Assembly (NCBI GenBank): GCA_015069185.1
Contig: SVJB01000003.1
Span: forward strand, 101,402 to 165,401
DNA: 64,000 nucleotides
Direction of reading: 5' to 3'
From: Oscillospiraceae bacterium
Lineage (GTDB): Bacteria > Bacillota > Clostridia > UBA1212 > UBA1255
Part shown: positions 31,934 to 40,774 of the stretch, piece after piece
How the letters are laid out: each line of letters starts with the position of its first letter
Numbering within the stretch: position 1 is the first letter of the stretch
Position numbers and translations under genes: made by a program
Notes under the pieces: generated by a model
Seen by the model: only the letters and a program-made list of their open reading frames with translations
What the model was told of the DNA's origin: nothing
Database searches by the model: none

Positions 31934-34576
31934 ATGTATCATGTACTCCAATTCTTAAATGAAAATTTGGAAAGTAAGATTACCCAAAGAGAGGTTGCTT
32001 CTATGTTTGGGTATTCGATTGCGTACTTTTCTGAAAAATTTAAGTTATATACAGGATGTACTTTCCACGAGTATATGAACAGACGAAGGATGCAGTATGC
32101 GGCAAAATGTCTGATCGAGGGTAAGAAAATAACGGATATTGCTTTTGATCTTGGATACAACAGCATTAATGGCTTTAAGAAGGCATTTAAGAATGAATTT
32201 GGTATTTTTCCTACACAATATAAGAAGCAAGAAAAGGCTGACAGAAAATGTAAGATAAATCGTTTGCCGCAAAGATGTACTAAGCTTATAGAAAATGTTA
32301 CAAGTCGCAATGTCCTGCGTAAATACCGAGGCCAGTATTTATATAATTTTATGAAAGGCTATTATTCCGTTCCGATTAAGGAACGCAATCAGCGTAGGCT
32401 GCTTACAGCATCAATATGTTCCGTTATTGATAACTTCACCCCATATATTGAAGAGGAAGAATTGATTGTAGGGTACAACTATGACAACGAGGAGCAGGAA
32501 ATAAATGGTTATGCTCACAAAACAGTATCCGAATATAATTCTTTGAAAATGTACTTACAGGACAGTTTGCTGCCGAGTGGCCAGGTGGATGAAATCCTTA
32601 CCCGCATTACAGACGAGACGGATGGTTATGCACCGAATTATATGTTGTATGATGTAAATCCCGAGTATCGTTTGAGAGACGATGGTTCGGGAAAATTTAA
32701 TGATATGTACCATGATATGGCACTGAATGGAATGTGTAAGATTAATAATCATTGTATCCCAGATTATAAAATCATATTGGAAAAGGGTTTCCAAGGTTTG
32801 CGTGATGAGCTTGTAGTAAAGTTCAATGATACAAATGATGATTTTTATGGCGATTTAATAAAATTATGTCAGTCGTGTATGCGTATCGGTGAGAAATATG
32901 CGGCTTGTGCCGAGCAAATGGCGCAAGAGACTAAGAATACAACGGAGAAGGAACGGTTGCTGAAGATTGCGCAGGTGTGCAGTCGGGTACCGCGATATCC
33001 GGCAACAAATTTGTACGAGGCAATACAAAGTATATATTTCACACATATCATAAATACATGGGAAGACGGTGTAAACGCAAATTCGTTGGGCAGACTGGAT
33101 CAGATACTGTACCCGTATTATTGTAACGATATAGAAAAAGGTGTTATTAATAACGAGGAGGCATATGAGCTACTTTGCTGCCTTTGGATAAAATTGTATA
33201 AAACATATGATGTGCAGAACATTACAATAGGCGGTTGTGACAGCAAGGGTCATGATGCGGTAAATGAGCTGTCATATATGATTTTAGATTGTCTGGAGAA
33301 TATTAATTTGGTACGTAGCTTGTCTGTGCGATATTCACGTGTTACAGACAGAGCATTTATGCACAGATGTTTCTCTGTCTTGAAAAATATAAGAAACGGG
33401 CAGCCTTCATTCTGTAATGATGATGTAATGATTCCTGCTTTGGTAAGCAAAGGAATTCAATGGGAAGATGCAACTGATTATGCGCTGCTGGGATGCGTAG
33501 AGCCTACAATTCCGGGACGGGCAAATTCCCACTCATCTACCGCTAATATGAATGTAGTAAAGGCAATTGAATACACACTGGGACAGGGAAGGAGTCTGTG
33601 CCAACCGAACCTGTCTGATGGTGTTATCACTAAAGATCCGTGCTTATTCAGGAGCTTTAATGAGTTCCTGCAAGCGGTATATATCCATCTGGAACAAATT
33701 GTAAATGCTACTTGCGAATTTGTTGATTCATTAGCACAATATGTGGTTGAGCATGCCTCGCTACCGTATAAGACATTACTTACGGAAGGATGTATTGCAT
33801 CAGGGGTTGATTATGCCCAAGGAGGCACTAAATATAATTACTATCAGATAATGATTTCCGGCTTTGCTAATCTTGTTGATTCGTTAGAGGCTGTACGTAC
33901 GGTTGTTTATAAAAATAAGACTCTCGATATGAAGAAAATGATCGAACATATAAAAATGAATTATAGAGATGAGAATGTTAGAAATATATTTACAACACAA
34001 GCAGCAAAGTATGGAAACGGAATAAGCAAAACAGATGAACTGGCTTGTGAAATATATGAAAAAATATGTGTATGTCTTAATAATTATCAATCTGCAATAG
34101 ACGGTAACAAGAGTTTTCATCCACAATTCTTTTCTTTCTCTGATAACCAATTATTTGGTGAATATACATCTGCGACTCCTGACGGCAGATACAAAGGTGA
34201 TTTTTTATCGTATGGTGTGGCGCCTATGAACGGATGTGATATAAATGGATATAAGGCAGTGCTGAATTCGGCATCGGCTCTTCCTACCGTTATGGCAGCC
34301 GGTAATACATCGTTGATAGTGGATATGGCGCAATATGTTTTTTCAGAGACAAACCTTGACAGAATTATTGATCTGTATATGGACGCGTCGCAAAGAGGCC
34401 TTTGCAGCACAATATTCAATCTTATCAATCCCCAGGAATTAAAACAAGCTATGTGTTTTCCTGAAAAATATCCTGATGTTTATGTAAATGTTTCCGGCTT
34501 CAGCAGACGCTTTTGTTCTTTTTCGGAAAATGTCAGACGATCAATTGTACAACGAACAAATCATATTTCAGTGTAA
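31934..34576 (+). CDS. AraC-type HTH domain fused to pyruvate formate-lyase-like glycyl radical enzyme
   Basis: aa 1-105 AraC HTH (ITQREVASMFGYSIAYFSEKFKLYTGCTFHEYMNRRRMQYA...ITDIAFDLGYNSINGFKKAFKNEFGIFPTQYKK); then PFL-like domain with LLGCVEPTIPGR (33491-33505) and C-terminal VNVSGFSRRFCSFSENVRRSIVQRTNH with Gly codon at 34496-34498. Confidence 0.88.
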   Translation: MYHVLQFLNENLESKITQREVASMFGYSIAYFSEKFKLYTGCTFHEYMNRRRMQYAAKCLIEGKKITDIAFDLGYNSINGFKKAFKNEFGIFPTQYKKQEKADRKCKINRLPQRCTKLIENVTSRNVLRKYRGQYLYNFMKGYYSVPIKERNQRRLLTASICSVIDNFTPYIEEEELIVGYNYDNEEQEINGYAHKTVSEYNSLKMYLQDSLLPSGQVDEILTRITDETDGYAPNYMLYDVNPEYRLRDDGSGKFNDMYHDMALNGMCKINNHCIPDYKIILEKGFQGLRDELVVKFNDTNDDFYGDLIKLCQSCMRIGEKYAACAEQMAQETKNTTEKERLLKIAQVCSRVPRYPATNLYEAIQSIYFTHIINTWEDGVNANSLGRLDQILYPYYCNDIEKGVINNEEAYELLCCLWIKLYKTYDVQNITIGGCDSKGHDAVNELSYMILDCLENINLVRSLSVRYSRVTDRAFMHRCFSVLKNIRNGQPSFCNDDVMIPALVSKGIQWEDATDYALLGCVEPTIPGRANSHSSTANMNVVKAIEYTLGQGRSLCQPNLSDGVITKDPCLFRSFNEFLQAVYIHLEQIVNATCEFVDSLAQYVVEHASLPYKTLLTEGCIASGVDYAQGGTKYNYYQIMISGFANLVDSLEAVRTVVYKNKTLDMKKMIEHIKMNYRDENVRNIFTTQAAKYGNGISKTDELACEIYEKICVCLNNYQSAIDGNKSFHPQFFSFSDNQLFGEYTSATPDGRYKGDFLSYGVAPMNGCDINGYKAVLNSASALPTVMAAGNTSLIVDMAQYVFSETNLDRIIDLYMDASQRGLCSTIFNLINPQELKQAMCFPEKYPDVYVNVSGFSRRFCSFSENVRRSIVQRTNHISV

Positions 34577-34647
34577 ACAGAAAAAAAGTGACAGAAAAGA
34601 TGTTGCAAATCATATACGATAGTCTCAAGAAAGGCAAGGTATGATTT

Positions 34648-36369
34648 ATGAGAAAAATTATGCTACTTATTTTGTCCGGTCTGATTATAGTATTAACAGG
34701 ATTGTTACTATTAGTTTATTTCACCCCGGAAAGAGAGAAAGATAACACTACGACATATTTAATGAATGATATTCCGGAGGTGTCTCTTCCGGGAATTACT
34801 CAAGAGAGTTTTGCAGATAGTTTTAAGGTTCTTGAAGAAGCGGTAGTAGAGGCGAGTAAATCTGACCCGGTGTATGGTTTTGAATATCCGTTCTGCGGTC
34901 CGGGAGGAGCATACGGTCCTTGTTGGTGGCAATTAGATACGTCTCTGGCAACTGCAGGTGCTAAGTGGACTAATCAGGAGTTTGCTGAAAATGTGCTGCG
35001 TAACTTTATGTTAGTACAAAGAGAAGATGGACGTATACCGCTTCACGGTCCTGATAATTTATTAAATGAAGAACTGAAATGTTCTTCGCTTCCTAAACTG
35101 TTTAGAACAGCATATGAGATATTACAAAGAACAGAGGACAAGGAATTAATTGAAGATACATACGAAATGCTCAAGAAGTATCTTGATTGGTGGCTTACTG
35201 TACGTAGAGATGGAAATACAGGCTTGATACTAGGTATTGTTGAGGAATTCTTACCGGGTGCTAATGAGTTTGTGATACCTGTGGAGACAAATGTAGAGGT
35301 GATAGAAGGATGCATTGTTGTATCTAAACTTGCGGCATATTTGAATAAAAATGAAGATGCAAATTACTATAAGCAGGAAGAAGAGAGACTTAAGACTGCT
35401 ATCAATACATTTATGTGGGATGAAGCACTGGGCAGATACGAGTCTCTTAAAGGAGAAGGGAAACTGTCTATATGGTCAATTGCAAATTTTGATGTATTGC
35501 GCAATGGTATTGCAAGACAAGATAGAATAGAGTTACTGCTTAGAGATTTGACTGATGATTCATTATTCCAATGGGATACATATCCGCTTACTACAGCTGC
35601 AAAAACTGATCCACAATATAATGAGACTCCGGGCTCATACGCGGCAATCCAATGGTATGGCAGTATATGGTCACTACGTAATTATTCTATTATTGAGGGC
35701 TTAGAAGATATAGGGCGCTATGATCTTGCTGCTTATTTGGCTCTAAGAACAGTAGAGATGTTTGATAACAATTATGCCGAATTCCTGAATCCGCCGGACG
35801 GCAGCGGACACGGTGTTTTGAGATATTCATGGACAGCATCTGACTATATACAAATTATAATAGAACATATTTTCGGTATAAATTATGATGAGTTCACAGA
35901 TACACTGACAATTAGACCTATGTTAGATTCGTCGCTTAAGGGCAGAACAATATCTATCAAGAATTTACTTTTGCCTGATGGCGGTAAATTAAGTGTGATC
36001 ATCAAATATGAAGAAAACGCAGTTCGTATTAAATATGAAACAACAGGTGCGATGAATTTTAAAAAGATAATCGTATTGCCTGATAATAGTGAGGAATACA
36101 AATATGTGGTAGGAGAGGAAACCTTTGAAGCGGTAAGTAGTGATGACAATGTGGTAGTAATAGATAACGGAACATGTTGTAGCGATGAAATAATTTTCAC
36201 AGATTTTGCAGGCCTTATGGACACATACGAACCGCTTTATAATGATTTGGGATTGGATACTTCTAATGTGAACAGAGCAAAAAATATCGTGTCTATGGTA
36301 ATCTCTGTTACGAACATAGTCTGTGCACTTGCTGTTTGCTTTATTGTTTTGAAGGTGAAGGAAATGTAA
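34648..36369 (+). CDS. Membrane-anchored six-hairpin (MGH1/GH63-like) glycosidase, paralog A
   Basis: YPFCGPGGAYGPCWWQLDTSLATAGAKWTN...REDGRIPLHGPD...PGSYAAIQWYGSIWSLRNYSIIEGLEDIGRYDLA; N-terminal and C-terminal TM segments. Confidence 0.75.
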   Translation: MRKIMLLILSGLIIVLTGLLLLVYFTPEREKDNTTTYLMNDIPEVSLPGITQESFADSFKVLEEAVVEASKSDPVYGFEYPFCGPGGAYGPCWWQLDTSLATAGAKWTNQEFAENVLRNFMLVQREDGRIPLHGPDNLLNEELKCSSLPKLFRTAYEILQRTEDKELIEDTYEMLKKYLDWWLTVRRDGNTGLILGIVEEFLPGANEFVIPVETNVEVIEGCIVVSKLAAYLNKNEDANYYKQEEERLKTAINTFMWDEALGRYESLKGEGKLSIWSIANFDVLRNGIARQDRIELLLRDLTDDSLFQWDTYPLTTAAKTDPQYNETPGSYAAIQWYGSIWSLRNYSIIEGLEDIGRYDLAAYLALRTVEMFDNNYAEFLNPPDGSGHGVLRYSWTASDYIQIIIEHIFGINYDEFTDTLTIRPMLDSSLKGRTISIKNLLLPDGGKLSVIIKYEENAVRIKYETTGAMNFKKIIVLPDNSEEYKYVVGEETFEAVSSDDNVVVIDNGTCCSDEIIFTDFAGLMDTYEPLYNDLGLDTSNVNRAKNIVSMVISVTNIVCALAVCFIVLKVKEM

Positions 36370-36390
36370 AATAGAACTATATATTACAAT

Positions 36391-36663
36391 ATGGAGAACA
36401 TTTACAATGCTATAGAACCTGAATATGCTCTGTTTCCGCAGGCGGATTGCAAGAGTAGTCAATTCTATCACGGATGTTATCGCGATGTCCTTGTTCAATT
36501 ATCTTTGGCAGGTGTATCGCAATCAAAAACATATTTTATGAGTAGATATACACATGCTATGACAATTGCGCGGGATGGCACTATTACTGTTGAGAAATTG
36601 CCTATAAGAGGTACCGACCCCGGATATGAGGATTATCTGGCGGCCTTTGAACCTTATAACTAA
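36391..36663 (+). pseudogene. Possible C-terminal remnant of an MBL-fold-type protein
   Basis: 90 aa starting directly in ENIYNAIEPEYALFPQAD, which resembles C-terminal segments of clostridial MBL-fold hydrolases; no upstream catalytic part in any frame of the ORF track. Confidence 0.3.
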
Positions 36664-36779
36664 CAGGTTAGCGTATAAGGAAATACACACCGTGAAAAAT
36701 AGTGTAAAAATAGTGAAATAATAGTGAAACGATAGTGGGAATCTCTAAGCGAATGTGATATACTATATCCAGAGGTGGT

Positions 36780-37895
36780 TTGATGATTAAAGTTACTTTG
36801 ACCAACGAAATTCTAAAAAGAATATCTATAATTGATGAGAATCGGTTTTCGCTTAGGACGATTGCACTTCCACAGCCAACACAAAATCGTTTGCGTAAGA
36901 ATTCAAAGAAGAAGAGTTCCTACGCCTCTAATAAAATTGAGGGTAACCCGCTTACCGAAGCACAAGCAAACGCAGCAATGGAGGCAGATCCCCACAAGCA
37001 CTTTCTGAAACCGGAGCAAGAGATTCGGAACTACTTCTTGGCGCTCAATCTATTGGAAGAGAGACGGAAGAAGAATCTTCCGTTTTCAAAGGAACTTTTG
37101 CTGGCAGTTCAGGCAATGGTTGAAAAAGGCGCATCTAAAGAGAAAATTGGATTGCGAGGATCGACACCTCCCGGTGTCCTGTTTGCTGTGTATGATACCG
37201 AAAGTGGAGCGCCGGAGTACATTCCTCCGGAATACTCCGACATCCCGGCTCTTTTGGATGAACTGGTAGAATATGTGAACACCACCGATGATCATCCACT
37301 GATTGTTGCTGCGGTAGTCCATTATCAATTGGTAACGATCCATCCGTTTGAGGACGGAAATGGGAGAACAGCTCGGCTAATGTCCGGATACATTTTGGAT
37401 CTGAATGGCTATGGCTTTAATGGCATTGGCTCCTTGGAGGAGTATTTTGCCTATGATCCGGAAGAATACTATGCCTCTTTGCAAATGGGACTGCCGGCAT
37501 TGTATTACTCCGGGCGGGAGAATCCGCCCCATCCAGAAATATGGGTCAATTATTTCTTGCGAATGATGGAACTGTATTCTAAAAAAGTATGTGAGTTATC
37601 GCTGTCTTCAACCGAAGATGATTTGGCCGGTAGTTTATCCCATCTAAATCTTAAAGAAAAAGAATTGCTTGCATTTCTTCTGAAAAAACAACTGGCGGAG
37701 TTTACCCCTATAGAGGTCAGTAAACAGCTTGGCGTTACCAATAAAACCATTATCAATCGTTGTGCCAAGCTAACGGCAAATGGCTTTTTGATTCCCAATA
37801 TTGTCAAAGAGAGAATTCGATCCTACTCTTTGACCGAATTTGCCCAAAAAGAAGCCAAACAGATTTTGAAGAGAATTGCAATGTACCGTGATTAA
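36780..37895 (+). CDS. Fic family protein with C-terminal winged helix
   Basis: HPFEDGNGRTAR Fic motif; upstream inhibitory-type motif SNKIEGN; C-terminal HTH (TPIEVSKQLGVTNKTIINRCAKLTANGFL). Confidence 0.92.
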   Translation: MMIKVTLTNEILKRISIIDENRFSLRTIALPQPTQNRLRKNSKKKSSYASNKIEGNPLTEAQANAAMEADPHKHFLKPEQEIRNYFLALNLLEERRKKNLPFSKELLLAVQAMVEKGASKEKIGLRGSTPPGVLFAVYDTESGAPEYIPPEYSDIPALLDELVEYVNTTDDHPLIVAAVVHYQLVTIHPFEDGNGRTARLMSGYILDLNGYGFNGIGSLEEYFAYDPEEYYASLQMGLPALYYSGRENPPHPEIWVNYFLRMMELYSKKVCELSLSSTEDDLAGSLSHLNLKEKELLAFLLKKQLAEFTPIEVSKQLGVTNKTIINRCAKLTANGFLIPNIVKERIRSYSLTEFAQKEAKQILKRIAMYRD

Positions 37896-37983
37896 GTTTA
37901 CAATAAACGGTAAGAGATTAATGATGCTCGGCGATGCAGGCGGATTATATCAAAAGAGCAATAAAAGAAGAATAAAGAGTCAT

Positions 37984-38032
37984 AAGCGAAGCACCCCTAA
38001 GAAGATTAAAACTTTACAGGGGTGCTTCACTT
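37984..38032. other. Inverted repeat between fic and glycosidase B
   Basis: aagcgaagcacccct / aggggtgcttcactt, 15-nt arms with one mismatch; no T-run downstream. Confidence 0.5.
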
Positions 38033-38144
38033 ATGAAGAAAACTGTTTGATGAAATATCTGTAAATAATATAAAAAACATCTAAAAAAAGTGACAGTTCG
38101 TTTATGAACAATTTGTTACTATATGCTACGAGGAGGAAGGGTTT

Positions 38145-39869
38145 ATGAAAAGAAGTATATTACTTATTTTGTTAGCTGTAATGATGTTGTTGCCAATAAC
38201 AAGTCAGGTTCAGGCTACAGAGGATTCATCTTATTTGATTAATAACATCCCGGAAATAGTATTGCCGGTTGTTACTCAAGAGACTTTTAATGACAGCTTC
38301 AAAGTTTTAGAAGAAGCTGTTACCGAAGCAAGTAGTTCTAATCCGGTGTTTGGGTTTGAATATCCATTCTGTGGTCCCGGAGGAGCATACGGCGCTTGTT
38401 GGTGGCAATTAGATACATCTCTGGCAACCGCCGGTGCTAAATGGACTAATCAAGAGTTTGCTGAAAATGTTCTAAGAAACTTTATGTTAGTTCAACGTGA
38501 GGACGGACGCATACCACTTCATGGTCCTGATAGCTTATTAAATGAAGATTTGAAGTGCTCTTCTTTGCCAAAATTATTTAGAACGGCATATGAAATTTTA
38601 CAGAGAACAGAGGATAAGGAATTAATCGAAGATACGTATGAAATGCTCAAAAAGTATCTTGATTGGTGGCTTACCGTACGTAGACATGAAGAAACAGGAT
38701 TAGTCCTTGGCATAGTAGAGGAATTCTTGCCCGGCTCAAGCGAATTCACCATTCCGGTAGAGACTAATGTAGAAGTATATGAAGGTTGTATTGTTGTATC
38801 AAAGCTTGCCGAATACTTAAAGAAAACAGAAGATTACCAGCATTATAAACAAGAGGCTGATACTATTAAGGATGCAATCAATACGTATATTTGGAATGAT
38901 GCAAAGTCAAAATATTTATCGCTAAAGGCAAATGGTAAACATGGCCTTTCTGTCGGTGTGTGGTCGGTTGCTTGCTTTGATGTACTTAGACATTGTATCG
39001 CGACCGAAGAGAGAGTAGATATTTTATTAAGAGATCTAACAGACGATTCTTTATTCCAATGGGATACATATCCGCTTACATCTGCTGCTAAAACTGATAC
39101 TAAATATAATGAGACACCTGGGGCTTATGCCGCATGTCAATGGTATGGCAGTATATGGTCTCTTCGTAATTATTCTGTAGTAGAAGGTCTTGAAGATATA
39201 GGCCGCTATGATTTGGCAGGATATTTAGCTCTTAAGACTGTTGAAATATTTGATGGTAATTACGCTGAGTTCTTGAATCCTCCGGATGGAAGCGGTCACG
39301 GTGTTTTGAGATATTCATGGACAGCAGCTGATTATATACAGCTTATTGTAGAGCATATTTTTGGCGTTAACTATGATTCATTAACCGACACATTAACCAT
39401 CGCACCTATATTAGATTCATCACTGAAGGGACAGACAATTTCATTAAAGAATTTGTTACTCCCGGACGGAGGCACTTTAAGTGTAACTATAACTTATGAA
39501 GAAGAGTGCATAAGGATTTCTTATGAAGCAACAGGAGCAAAGGAATTTAAGAAGATTATTGCTATGCCTTCTGTTGATAAGGAATATGCTGCAGTAGGTA
39601 AGACCGTAACAAAGACTACTGTTGGTTATTCTGGCAGTCAGTATGTTGTGGATAATGGCAAGTTTTCAAAAGACGAAATTATTTTTACAGCTCCCGATAA
39701 AGTAGGCAATTATGAATATGTTGCGCCTACTGATGAGCCTGTTCTTTCAGAGAATCAAAAGACAGAATTTCCGCCTGTTTATGTGGCTGTGTTGATTATA
39801 TCCGGTGCTGTAATATTTGGTGCAGTAGCAATTATGTTTTCATATATAAAAAAAGGAAAGGAAGAGTGA
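38145..39869 (+). CDS. Membrane-anchored six-hairpin (MGH1/GH63-like) glycosidase, paralog B
   Basis: Closely similar to 34648-36369 over full length (PFCGPGGAYGACWWQLDTSLATAGAKWTNQEFAENVLRNFMLVQREDGRIPLHGPD); signal peptide and C-terminal TM. Confidence 0.75.
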   Translation: MKRSILLILLAVMMLLPITSQVQATEDSSYLINNIPEIVLPVVTQETFNDSFKVLEEAVTEASSSNPVFGFEYPFCGPGGAYGACWWQLDTSLATAGAKWTNQEFAENVLRNFMLVQREDGRIPLHGPDSLLNEDLKCSSLPKLFRTAYEILQRTEDKELIEDTYEMLKKYLDWWLTVRRHEETGLVLGIVEEFLPGSSEFTIPVETNVEVYEGCIVVSKLAEYLKKTEDYQHYKQEADTIKDAINTYIWNDAKSKYLSLKANGKHGLSVGVWSVACFDVLRHCIATEERVDILLRDLTDDSLFQWDTYPLTSAAKTDTKYNETPGAYAACQWYGSIWSLRNYSVVEGLEDIGRYDLAGYLALKTVEIFDGNYAEFLNPPDGSGHGVLRYSWTAADYIQLIVEHIFGVNYDSLTDTLTIAPILDSSLKGQTISLKNLLLPDGGTLSVTITYEEECIRISYEATGAKEFKKIIAMPSVDKEYAAVGKTVTKTTVGYSGSQYVVDNGKFSKDEIIFTAPDKVGNYEYVAPTDEPVLSENQKTEFPPVYVAVLIISGAVIFGAVAIMFSYIKKGKEE

Positions 39870-40771
39870 TTATGAAAAAAATTATTGTATGGATTGTTTT
39901 GAGTGTTGTACTTGTTATGAGTATGGGTATTAATATTCAAGCAGAGGAAACAGAGGAAACAGAGAAACTCGAATGGGTTAATATTCTGGATCGAGAATTC
40001 CCAGAGGTAGAGGATACTAGTTGGGGACATGCACGATTTGAAGATGAAGTTATTTATATGTATATGTGGCAAGACCAACCATATCAATTTAGAGTGCTAT
40101 TAGATGGGTTGGAACCAAAATTTCGTATGACAGGTAAAATTGTGCTTGAAGAAGTTACATATACTGGTGAAGACGATATTTCAGGTTGGAATGGTCTCAG
40201 AATCATATGCGGTAGCCAAGATTTCTTGAATTATAATACCGTCTCTTTATATGCGCGACATGGTGCGCATATTGTTAACCATTCAAGTGTAGGTGTAGGG
40301 CCTCTCGTGCCATATCCAGAAGGATTTGCTTTTGCAGCTGGAACGGAGTTTACATTTGAACTTTATAGAGACGGCAGATATATTATGTTTAAAATAAATG
40401 ATACGGTAATGATTGATTATACTATTTCTGAGTCTGAAGATTTTTATAATCAGGATGTATATAATAACATTGGTTTTATTGCTATTAATACAGCTTATCA
40501 AGTAGAGGATCTTAAGATTGAAGTAGAGCAGGTAGTTCCTGATGAGACTCCTATTCCTACAGAGGCTCCTGCTACACCTACAGTTGCACCTACAATTGCT
40601 CCTACAGAGGCTCCTGCAACAGAGGCTCCTGTAACAGAGGCTCCGGGGAATACCCAAAATAACAACGAGACAGATAATTACACATGGGTATGGATCGTTG
40701 CCGGAGTAGCTGCTGTTGCAGTTATTGCTTGTGTTGTAGTTGTTTTAAATAAAAATAAGAAAGGAAAATGA
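39866..40771 (+). CDS. Secreted single-domain jelly-roll-like (concanavalin-like/LamG-type) protein with Pro/Thr stalk and C-terminal TM
   Basis: Signal peptide; domain shared with next ORF (YMYMWQDQPYQFRVLL...YTGEDDISGWNGLRIICG...VSLYARHGAHIV...FELYRDGRYIMFKINDTVMIDYTISESEDF); TEAPATEAPVTEAP linker; VWIVAGVAAVAVIACVVVVLNKNKKGK. Confidence 0.65.
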   Translation: MIMKKIIVWIVLSVVLVMSMGINIQAEETEETEKLEWVNILDREFPEVEDTSWGHARFEDEVIYMYMWQDQPYQFRVLLDGLEPKFRMTGKIVLEEVTYTGEDDISGWNGLRIICGSQDFLNYNTVSLYARHGAHIVNHSSVGVGPLVPYPEGFAFAAGTEFTFELYRDGRYIMFKINDTVMIDYTISESEDFYNQDVYNNIGFIAINTAYQVEDLKIEVEQVVPDETPIPTEAPATPTVAPTIAPTEAPATEAPVTEAPGNTQNNNETDNYTWVWIVAGVAAVAVIACVVVVLNKNKKGK

Positions 40772-40774
40772 TTT

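Noticed and set aside
37876-38064. 62-aa plus-strand ORF after fic
   Set aside because: Overlaps fic end and spans the inverted repeat; no ribosome site or recognisable product.
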